Shown piece by piece: positions 32,653 to 38,562 of a stretch of 38,562 bases of DNA. Location: NCBI GenBank assembly GCA_015486055.1, contig WFSJ01000049.1, forward strand, positions 1 to 38,562. The letters are read 5' to 3'. This DNA is from Acidobacteriota bacterium. Lineage in GTDB: Bacteria; Acidobacteriota; Aminicenantia; S016-38. How positions within the stretch are numbered: the first letter of the stretch is position 1; each line of letters starts with the position of its first letter. The notes beneath the pieces are model-generated. The model ran no database searches, had not been told where the DNA came from, and saw nothing but the letters and a program-made list of their open reading frames with translations. The position numbers and the translations under genes are program-made.

Positions 32653-33994
32653 GGTATATGCAATAATTCTTGCCGGCGGAACAGGAGAAAGGCTCGGATT
32701 TCCGACTCCAAAGCAATTTATTAAAGTTGCAGGAAAGACAATAATTGAGCACACTATTGAGGCATTTGAGAAACATCTGAAGGTAGACAGCATAATTATT
32801 GTCGTAAACCCCTCTTATAGAAGTTTGATGGAGGAAATACTCTTGAAAAATAACTATAAGAAGGTAAAAAAAATTCTCAATGGGGGAGAGACGAGAAAGG
32901 AAAGCTCATATATCGGGGTGAACTCCATTTCAGACGAGGATGCCGTTGTTCTAATTCATGATGCAGTAAGGCCTTTTGTCACCGAAAGAATAATTAATGA
33001 GTCCATAGAAGCTGCGGCAAAATACGGGGCAGTGGATGTTGCGATCCCATCTGTTGATACAATAATAAAGGTTGATGATTCAATGTTTATAGAGGAAATT
33101 CCCAGAAGGAAATATATGATGAAGGGGCAAACCCCTCAGAGCTTCAGGGTAAATTTAATAAAGAAAGCGCACCAAATTTCCATGGATGATAAAGAAGTAA
33201 CTGATGATTGTGGGCTTGTGCTCAAGCATGGACTCTCAAAGATATATGTTGTAAGAGGTGAGGAAAGGAATATAAAGCTTACCTATCCCGAGGATACATT
33301 CCTTATTGATAGACTTTTTCAGCTCAGGACCCATGCGATCCCCGGGGTTTCACTTAAGGAGCTAAAGGGGAAGGTTATAGTGATTTTTGGGGCAAGCCGG
33401 GGAATAGGGAAATCAGTATTGAATCTGTCAGAAAACAAAGGCGCAAGAGCTTACGGCTTTTCAAGAGGAAATAATGTTGATGTAAGGGATATTGATGTTA
33501 TAGAAAAAAGCCTGGAAGGAGTTCAGGAAAGAGAAGGAAGAATTGACTTCGTTGTAAACACAGCAGGAATCCTTGGGATTGGAAAATTGGAGGACAGGGC
33601 TATAGAAGACATTTACAGGGAAATAAGCATAAATTACATAGGGCCAATAAATGTAGTAAAGGCCGCTATTCCTTATCTTAAAGAAACAAAAGGCAGTATT
33701 GCGCTTTTTACCTCAAGTTCCTATACAAGAGGAAGAGCACTTTATACAGTTTATTCCTCCACAAAAGCTGCAATAGTTAATCTTATACAGGGCCTTGCAG
33801 AGGAACTTAATGAAAGCGGCATAAGAATAAATGCAATAAATCCCCAGAGGACAGCCACCCCAATGAGGTTTAAGGCCTTCGGTAAAGAACCTCCAGAAAC
33901 CCTTTTGAGGCCCGAGAAGGTGGCTGATGCAACTCTGAAAACCCTTCTTTCGGGACTTACAGGCCAGGTTATAGATGTAAGGAAAAATGGCTAA
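32645..33994 (+). CDS. bifunctional cytidylyltransferase-SDR reductase, Bcs1/Acs1-like CDP-ribitol synthase
   Basis: The protein has 449 residues from ATG 32645, set by GGAGGA 4 nt upstream (a TTG at 32633 is less likely). The N-terminal half (1-230) is an IspD/TarI-type cytidylyltransferase with [20 protein letters not shown] and a [12 protein letters not shown] block. The C-terminal half (about 240-449) is a short-chain reductase with nucleotide motif GASRGIG (249-255) and active-site Tyr370-Ser-Ser-Thr-Lys374. This two-domain order is that of Haemophilus Bcs1/Acs1, which reduce ribulose 5-phosphate and activate the product as CDP-ribitol. The following CDP-alditol transferases support this role. 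A pure MEP-pathway IspD would not carry the reductase. Confidence 0.85.
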   Translation: MPKVYAIILAGGTGERLGFPTPKQFIKVAGKTIIEHTIEAFEKHLKVDSIIIVVNPSYRSLMEEILLKNNYKKVKKILNGGETRKESSYIGVNSISDEDAVVLIHDAVRPFVTERIINESIEAAAKYGAVDVAIPSVDTIIKVDDSMFIEEIPRRKYMMKGQTPQSFRVNLIKKAHQISMDDKEVTDDCGLVLKHGLSKIYVVRGEERNIKLTYPEDTFLIDRLFQLRTHAIPGVSLKELKGKVIVIFGASRGIGKSVLNLSENKGARAYGFSRGNNVDVRDIDVIEKSLEGVQEREGRIDFVVNTAGILGIGKLEDRAIEDIYREISINYIGPINVVKAAIPYLKETKGSIALFTSSSYTRGRALYTVYSSTKAAIVNLIQGLAEELNESGIRINAINPQRTATPMRFKAFGKEPPETLLRPEKVADATLKTLLSGLTGQVIDVRKNG

Positions 33995-35234
33995 GATAAG
34001 GAGACCTAATCGGATACTTCTCATATTAAAAATCTTGATAAGGGTTATGCTCGTTTACTTTCCAGGCTGGATTTTTTTATATCCTCTTTCACTTTTAATT
34101 CCGAAGAAAAAAAATCTTGTTTTGTTTATTGGAAGAGATAATGGAAGATTTATTGATAATGTGAAATATTTATTTATTCATGCGATAAAAAATAATGAAA
34201 GGGCTCAAATTTTCTTCATAACAGAGGAACCCAGAACCTATGATCTTCTTGCGAGGAATAAAATTCCAGTGATTTTTCATCCTACAATCAAATCTTTCTT
34301 TTATATGTTAAGGGCAAATCTCCTGGTTGTAGATAACAGATTGTGGATGAGGAAATTTAAATTTTATCTTCTTTATCGGACGAAAAAAGTGCAGTTATGG
34401 CATGGAGTTGGCTTTAAAAAGATAGAAACAGCAAATCCCAACTTTAATAGGAACCTATTTTATAGGATTATAAATATGTTGAGAGGAAGACTTCCGAGAT
34501 ATTCTCTTCTCGTATCAACTTCTGAATTTTATACGGAAAATGTTTTTAGAAATACTGTAAAGGCAGAGAGAATAGAAGAGTTTGGGTATCCAAGAAATGA
34601 CATATTATTCAGGAATCCTGATGGATTGGATTATATAGAAGCGGATACGGAAGTTATCACAAGGGTGAAGAAGTTAAAGAAGGAGGGTTTTAAAGTAATT
34701 ATATATACTCCGACCTTTAGGGATTTTACAGAGAGTGAGCCTATCAAAGATGGATTTATAAATATAGAAAAGCTTGATGATTTTTCAGCAAAGAACCGAA
34801 TAGTTTTTGTAATGAAGTTTCACCCTGAATTTAAGGTTCTTGTTAATCATGAAGAACTCCCACACATTTTATTCTATAAAACAGCAAAAGATATATATCC
34901 ATTCTTGCCTCTTACAGATTTACTCATAACTGATTATTCGTCCATTTATATGGATTATCTTTTGCTTGATAAACCAGTAGTCTTTTTTCCCTATGACTTT
35001 GATGAATATATAACAGTGGATAGAGAAATTCAGTTTGATTACGAATGGATAACCCCAGGACCCAAATGTTACACTCAAGAGGAGCTCCAGGATGTCATAA
35101 AAAAGACTTTGTTCGGGGGCCAGGATAAATGGGGAAATAGGAGAAAAGAAATATTGAACATTGCCTTTAAGTATAAAGACGGAAAAGCCTCGGAAAGGAT
35201 ATGGAATTATATAAAGGAGAAACTACTGGGTTGA
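33987..35234 (+). CDS. CDP-alditol phosphotransferase, TagB/TagF/TarL-like (first copy)
   Basis: This 415-residue protein has a short membrane-associating N-terminus and a GT-B-like teichoic-acid transferase fold. Motifs are QLWHGVGFK (His139) and [20 protein letters not shown] (Asp316), matching the catalytic and substrate-binding blocks of TagF-like enzymes. It would transfer ribitol-phosphate (or glycerol-phosphate) from the CDP-alditol made by the upstream gene to a lipid-linked acceptor. It overlaps the upstream gene by 8 bp. It is a clear tandem paralogue of the next gene. Confidence 0.88.
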   Translation: MAKIRRPNRILLILKILIRVMLVYFPGWIFLYPLSLLIPKKKNLVLFIGRDNGRFIDNVKYLFIHAIKNNERAQIFFITEEPRTYDLLARNKIPVIFHPTIKSFFYMLRANLLVVDNRLWMRKFKFYLLYRTKKVQLWHGVGFKKIETANPNFNRNLFYRIINMLRGRLPRYSLLVSTSEFYTENVFRNTVKAERIEEFGYPRNDILFRNPDGLDYIEADTEVITRVKKLKKEGFKVIIYTPTFRDFTESEPIKDGFINIEKLDDFSAKNRIVFVMKFHPEFKVLVNHEELPHILFYKTAKDIYPFLPLTDLLITDYSSIYMDYLLLDKPVVFFPYDFDEYITVDREIQFDYEWITPGPKCYTQEELQDVIKKTLFGGQDKWGNRRKEILNIAFKYKDGKASERIWNYIKEKLLG

Positions 35235-36478
35235 AAAAAATTGTTCCAGAGTTGTTTAACCTTTTTTTCCAGTATATTCCTTCATGGTTATTTATCGTGC
35301 CCCTTTCCCTCCTTATTCCCTCTAAAAAAGGCTTTGTTCTTTTTATAGGAAGATTACACAAAGAATGGGGGGAAGAATTTTCTGGAAATGTAAAGTATCT
35401 TTTTATCCATGCCTTAAAAAGCGGCTATAAGAAGATTGTCTTTCTCACTTCTAATAGAGATACATGGGAAACACTGAAAAAGGAAAAAATCCCTGTTTTA
35501 TTTTACCCTTCTCTGTCATCCATCTGGGCCCTGATAAGGACAGAGCTTATCATTGTAGATGGTTCAGAGTGGATCGGGGAATACAGACAGTTTTTTCTAT
35601 TCCCTTCAAGAAAAATTCAGCTCTGGCACGGAGTGGGATTTAAATTCATAGAATTGTGTGAATATAGGGGAAAAAGTTCTCTTATGTTTTTTCTTCGGAG
35701 AGTTTTTAAGGCTGTAAAACAAAGTTCTCCCAGATATGACCTTGTAGTTTCAACATCTGCTTTTTATACCGAAAATGTTTTTTCCAAATGCTTTAGATGG
35801 AGGTACATAAAGGAACCGGGATATTCCCGATGCGATATATTCTTCCGCAAGCCCGATGATTTAGACCTTATAGGTAGCGATCGGGAAATTATTAACAATT
35901 CAAGGAGTTGGAAAAATAGAGGATGGAAAATCATAATTTATGCTCCAACCTTTAGAGAAGGAAAGATGAACTCATCCTTCAAGGATATCTTTGATCTCAG
36001 GAAGCTGGACGATTTTTGTGAGGCTCATAAAATAAAATTTGTTTTAAAGGGACACCCTGAACAAAAACTCGGTTCCGTGGATTCGTGCAGAAACCTATGG
36101 GTATATGAAGAAAGCAAAGATGTCTACCCACTTCTTCCCCTTACAGACCTTCTTATAACAGATTACTCCTCCATATATATGGATTATCTTCTTCTTGAAA
36201 AGCCTGTAGTCTTTTTCCCTTATGACTATGACTCTTACATAAAAAACGACAGGGAACTCCAGTTTGATTATGACTGGATAACTCCCGGGCCAAAATATCA
36301 CATGCAGGAAGAGCTTGAAGTCGGGATAATTGAAATGCTTATCGAAGGAAAGGATGAATACTCTGAAAGGAGGAAGGAAATTTTAAATCTTGCTTTTAAG
36401 TACAAAGATGGCAACTCATCCCAAAGGATATGGAATTACATTAAAGAAAAATACCTCTCCGAACCCCAAGGAAAATAA
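35201..36478 (+). CDS. CDP-alditol phosphotransferase, TagB/TagF/TarL-like (second copy)
   Basis: This 425-residue protein matches its neighbour along its whole length: the same N-terminal PLSLLIP block, QLWHGVGFK (His143), [32 protein letters not shown] (Asp321) and the C-terminal FKYKDG...RIWNYIKEK. The ATG at 35201 overlaps the first copy by 34 bp; a TTG at 35231, overlapping as TTGA, would remove ten residues and is a fair alternative. In teichoic-acid pathways paired transferases act as primase and polymerase, which may apply here. It is the last gene of the plus-strand series. Confidence 0.88.
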   Translation: MELYKGETTGLKKIVPELFNLFFQYIPSWLFIVPLSLLIPSKKGFVLFIGRLHKEWGEEFSGNVKYLFIHALKSGYKKIVFLTSNRDTWETLKKEKIPVLFYPSLSSIWALIRTELIIVDGSEWIGEYRQFFLFPSRKIQLWHGVGFKFIELCEYRGKSSLMFFLRRVFKAVKQSSPRYDLVVSTSAFYTENVFSKCFRWRYIKEPGYSRCDIFFRKPDDLDLIGSDREIINNSRSWKNRGWKIIIYAPTFREGKMNSSFKDIFDLRKLDDFCEAHKIKFVLKGHPEQKLGSVDSCRNLWVYEESKDVYPLLPLTDLLITDYSSIYMDYLLLEKPVVFFPYDYDSYIKNDRELQFDYDWITPGPKYHMQEELEVGIIEMLIEGKDEYSERRKEILNLAFKYKDGNSSQRIWNYIKEKYLSEPQGK

Positions 36479-36570
36479 TTAGCCTATTTAAGACTGAATT
36501 TTACGGTAAGCACAAATTTTACAGGTTTTGGCTTCCCGTTAATAAGATGATGAATGCTAAGTTTTTGTAG

Positions 36571-36599
36571 GTCTTCCGCTTGGAGGCGGAGGAGGAGGG
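36571..36599. other. intergenic hairpin and G-rich run between convergent genes
   Basis: In the 144-bp gap, CTTCCGC (36573-36579) can pair with GCGGAGG (36586-36592) with one G-T wobble. The run GGAGGCGGAGGAGGAGGG (36582-36599) is a repeated GGA tract. No clean T-tract follows on either strand, so terminator function for the two convergent genes is only possible. No gene is seen in the gap. Confidence 0.4.
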
Positions 36600-36622
36600 A
36601 AAGAATATCGATCTGAGGATTT

Positions 36623-37705
36623 TTACCTGAAGGCAGCAGGGTCGTATTTCTTCATAAGGGCAATCAGCTTCTTTATCTGAAGAGCTTCCACTGTGCCCAT
36701 TGCGCCTTTTACGGTTTTTGCCTCAAAGAGGGAGTTCAGGATTGCTTCTTCCGCTGCCTCCGCTGCCGCAATAAAGAGGGGGGTCATCTTTCTGTTTGAC
36801 ACCTCATCTGTATTTCCAACCTTTTTTCCATCAATGATTCTGTATGCTGTAGAAAACGCAATAACATAATCTCCGCTTCCGTTGGAGGAGGAAGCCCCTG
36901 TCCTTATCATTCCAGAGACAGCTCTTTTTGCCAGCCTGTAAAGATTCCTCGAGCTTAATGGGGCATCCGTCGCAACAACCATCATGCACGAGCCCTTCCT
37001 TGCACTTAGCGGTCTTTTCTTTAAATATTTCCATGCAGGGAAACCTGCAACTGTCAGTCTTCCCCCGAAATTTGTCTGAACGAGTACTCCTATTTTATAT
37101 CCCCCGTATTTTTCAGGAAGAAGCCTTGAAGCTGTTCCTATACCTCCTTTCCATCCAAGAGCAATAGTCCCTGTTCCTGCACCTACTGCTCCCTCTTTTA
37201 CCCTGCCCGATTTCGCTTTGGATATTGCCTCAATTACATCTTTTGGCCGAACTTCAAGAGCTCTTATATCGTTTAGATAGCCGTCATTTGTTTCGCCCAC
37301 AACAGGATTTGTGGAACGAGCATCCGGGTTCTGCTTCAGGGTATAGATAATCAATCCCTTTGCCGCATCCCAGACGGATAGGGTATTTGTGAGAACAATT
37401 GGAGTCTCTATCTCACCGAGTTCCTTTACCTGACTTATTCCTGTTAACTTACCGAAACCGTTAAACACATAAATTGCTCCTGGAACCTTCTCCCTGAATA
37501 TGTTTTTAGTGTGGGGAAGGATAACGGTCACTCCTGTTCTTATTGTTTTGCCTTTAATTATGGTTTTCTGCCCGACAAGAACTCCGTTAATGTCTGTTAT
37601 GGCATTGAACTTTCCAGCAGGGTAAATTCCTATTTTTATCCCATAATCCCTGACCCCTGAAAAGACAAGGAGAGAAAATGTGAGGAGAAAAACGAGCCTT
37701 CTCAT
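36623..37705 (-). CDS. exported peptidase of family S58 (DmpA/P1 aminopeptidase-like)
   Basis: This 360-residue protein has a signal peptide (about 1-17). The DmpA-family blocks ITDINGVLVGQKTI, RTGVTVILPH, VGETNDGYLND and GAVGAGTGTIALGWKGGIG are present. The nucleophile is Ser239 in RKGSCMMVVATDAPL, where the precursor of this N-terminal-nucleophile hydrolase family cleaves itself between Gly238 and Ser239. Members act as aminopeptidases, some on D-amino-acid or beta-peptides. The protein is probably periplasmic. Its ATG has no Shine-Dalgarno and lies 6 nt after a -10-like element. Confidence 0.9.
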   Translation of the reverse strand: MRRLVFLLTFSLLVFSGVRDYGIKIGIYPAGKFNAITDINGVLVGQKTIIKGKTIRTGVTVILPHTKNIFREKVPGAIYVFNGFGKLTGISQVKELGEIETPIVLTNTLSVWDAAKGLIIYTLKQNPDARSTNPVVGETNDGYLNDIRALEVRPKDVIEAISKAKSGRVKEGAVGAGTGTIALGWKGGIGTASRLLPEKYGGYKIGVLVQTNFGGRLTVAGFPAWKYLKKRPLSARKGSCMMVVATDAPLSSRNLYRLAKRAVSGMIRTGASSSNGSGDYVIAFSTAYRIIDGKKVGNTDEVSNRKMTPLFIAAAEAAEEAILNSLFEAKTVKGAMGTVEALQIKKLIALMKKYDPAAFR

Positions 37706-37711
37706 GCCTTT

Positions 37712-37740
37712 AATTTAGCACAATAGCATTTAAGGGTCAA
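37712..37740 (-). promoter_or_regulatory. promoter of the S58 peptidase gene, probably leaderless
   Basis: On the minus strand TTGACC (37740-37735) and TAAATT (37717-37712) are 17 bp apart, and the ATG follows after 6 nt. This spacing predicts transcription starting at or next to the start codon. Confidence 0.6.
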
Positions 37741-37741
37741 T

Positions 37742-37770
37742 TTGGTTTTAAGCTAAATTCAAGTTAAAAT
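37742..37770 (+). promoter_or_regulatory. candidate promoter of the cyclophilin gene
   Basis: TTGGTT (37742-37747) and TAAAAT (37765-37770) are 17 bp apart. The -35 is only a partial match. The site lies back to back with the peptidase promoter, two bases apart. The mRNA leader would be about 45 nt. Confidence 0.4.
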
Positions 37771-37822
37771 TTTCCCTGAGACTATGAGAAAGAGAGATTA
37801 GAAATTTGAAAAGGAGTGAAAA

Positions 37823-38383
37823 ATGAAAAAACTGCTAATTTTACTTGCGGCTTTGGGGCTTGTTTTCTCGCTTTCAGCAAAGAACCCTGTTGCCACAATT
37901 GAAATGAAGGACGGCGGCAAAATTCTCATTGAGCTTTTTCCTGACAGGGCTCCGAATACAGTGGCAAACTTTATCTACCTTGCAAACAAAGGGTTCTACG
38001 ATAACCTTATCTTCCACAGGGTAATACCTGGATTCGTGATTCAGGGTGGGGACCCATTGGGAACAGGTGAAGGGGGCCCCGGATACTTTATTAAAGGGGA
38101 GTTTAATGATATTCCCTTTGATAAAGGAACAGTAGGGATTGCAAGATCTGCTTCCCCTGACAGCGGAGGGAGCCAGTTCTTTATTACCCTTGGGAGATTT
38201 CCCCATCTTGATGGGAAATACTGCGCCTTTGGAAAGGTTATTCATGGAATGGAGCTTGCGGAAAGGATATCCAAAGTAGAAAGGGACAAAATAGATAAGC
38301 CCTTAGTTCCTCAGGTTATAAAGAAAATAAGAGTTGAAACCTTTGGAAAGAAATATCCCAAACCGGAGAAAATAAAGAAATAA
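37823..38383 (+). CDS. exported cyclophilin-type peptidyl-prolyl isomerase
   Basis: This 186-residue protein has a signal peptide (about 1-19, ending FSLSA) and one cyclophilin domain. The catalytic segment LIFHRVIPGFVIQGGDP contains Arg66, Phe71 and Gln74, and SGGSQFFITLGRFPHLDGKY completes the proline-binding pocket. It speeds prolyl cis-trans isomerisation during folding in the periplasm, like PpiA. An AAGGAGTG site precedes the ATG. It is monocistronic and divergent from the S58 peptidase gene. Confidence 0.94.
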   Translation: MKKLLILLAALGLVFSLSAKNPVATIEMKDGGKILIELFPDRAPNTVANFIYLANKGFYDNLIFHRVIPGFVIQGGDPLGTGEGGPGYFIKGEFNDIPFDKGTVGIARSASPDSGGSQFFITLGRFPHLDGKYCAFGKVIHGMELAERISKVERDKIDKPLVPQVIKKIRVETFGKKYPKPEKIKK

Positions 38384-38410
38384 GGGCTGAGCCTTCCTTA
38401 AGGGAATGCT

Positions 38411-38562
38411 TTATCTGTAGCCCATTTTCTTTTCTATCTTTTTGATCTCGGCCTCTACCTGTTCCTTGTATTTCTTCTTCCACTGGTAAAGGTTATGAAG
38501 CCCGACTCCGTATTTCTCAGCCACAGATTTTTTGGAAAGGGGTTCAAACTCAGCTTCCACAA
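38411..38562 (-). CDS. C-terminal part of a helix-turn-helix protein (partial)
   Basis: The minus strand is open from the right edge to a TAA at 38413-38411, giving about 50 residues. The segment LSKKSVAEKYGVGLHNLYQW looks like a transposase- or regulator-type helix-turn-helix, followed by a Lys/Glu-rich helix ending in KKMGYR. The start and most of the protein lie outside the window. It could be a small DNA-binding protein; no transposase catalytic part is visible. Confidence 0.5.
   Translation of the reverse strand, partial: VEAEFEPLSKKSVAEKYGVGLHNLYQWKKKYKEQVEAEIKKIEKKMGYR

Noticed and set aside
32645-33340. Reading the cytidylyltransferase as the isoprenoid enzyme IspD
   Set aside because: The N-terminal half is IspD-like, but the fused SDR reductase and the adjacent CDP-alditol transferases fit the Bcs1/Acs1 type better.
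38384-38410. Intrinsic terminator after the cyclophilin gene (GGCTGAGCC, TTCCTTAAGGGAA)
   Set aside because: The inverted repeats are too short or bulged, and no T-tract follows.

Overview
The window comes from a double-membraned (diderm), probably anaerobic or thermophilic bacterium with an A+T-leaning genome. Arginine is written almost only as AGA/AGG and ATA is a common isoleucine codon. An outer membrane is implied by a TolC/adaptor/RND efflux set, a C-terminal beta-barrel protein ending in Phe, lipoproteins and exported periplasmic enzymes. The gene mix (MoxR/Bat cluster, DnaJ-HspR, Ldh2-type dehydrogenase, PATAN response regulator, peptidase S58) would fit an Aminicenantes/Acidobacteriota-like or similar uncultured lineage, but that is only a guess.

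Layout. (1) 128-6295: a TetR regulator with a consensus promoter and a perfect 16-bp palindrome at the predicted start point drives tolC-adaptor-RND pump genes. A DUF4382-like lipoprotein gene follows (6308-6796). (2) 6824-17704: thirteen same-strand genes in which every junction overlaps. They are dnaJ, an hspR-like MerR regulator, an RpoD-like sigma factor, a DnaC/IstB-like ATPase, MoxR, DUF58, a DUF4381-like membrane protein, BatA, BatB, a TPR protein, BatD, a BatE-like TPR-SH3 protein and a polytopic GT-C-like membrane protein. (3) 17752-21917: an Ldh2-type dehydrogenase gene converges on, and overlaps, a minus-strand glycan operon (GT2, WecA/MraY-like transferase, UGM-like flavoprotein). 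(4) 21989-23407: an exported protein with two Ig/PKD-like domains and a beta-barrel. (5) 23454-30693: nuoABCDEFGHI, all overlapping, with an unusually short NuoG. The run stops at nuoI; nuoJKLMN do not follow. (6) 30701-36478: a REC-PATAN response regulator, a Wzx-type flippase, a fused cytidylyltransferase-SDR resembling the CDP-ribitol synthase Bcs1/Acs1, and two tandem CDP-alditol phosphotransferases. (7) 36623-38383: divergent genes for an exported S58 peptidase and an exported cyclophilin. A partial HTH protein runs off the right edge.

How they work together. The efflux operon looks self-regulated by TetR. Region 2 is the most striking transcription unit: it ties heat-shock control genes and a sigma factor to the envelope-associated MoxR/Bat machinery. 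Regions 3 and 6 are two halves of surface-glycan biosynthesis on either side of the complex I genes. Region 6 predicts a ribitol-phosphate (teichoic-acid-like) surface polymer in a diderm. Several genes (6308, 6824, 21917 minus, 37705 minus) have a -10-like hexamer only 6-8 nt before the start codon and no clear Shine-Dalgarno, suggesting leaderless mRNAs beside the usual GGAGG-led genes. No tRNA, rRNA, CRISPR array or insertion sequence was seen, and no gene-free stretch exceeds 300 bases.
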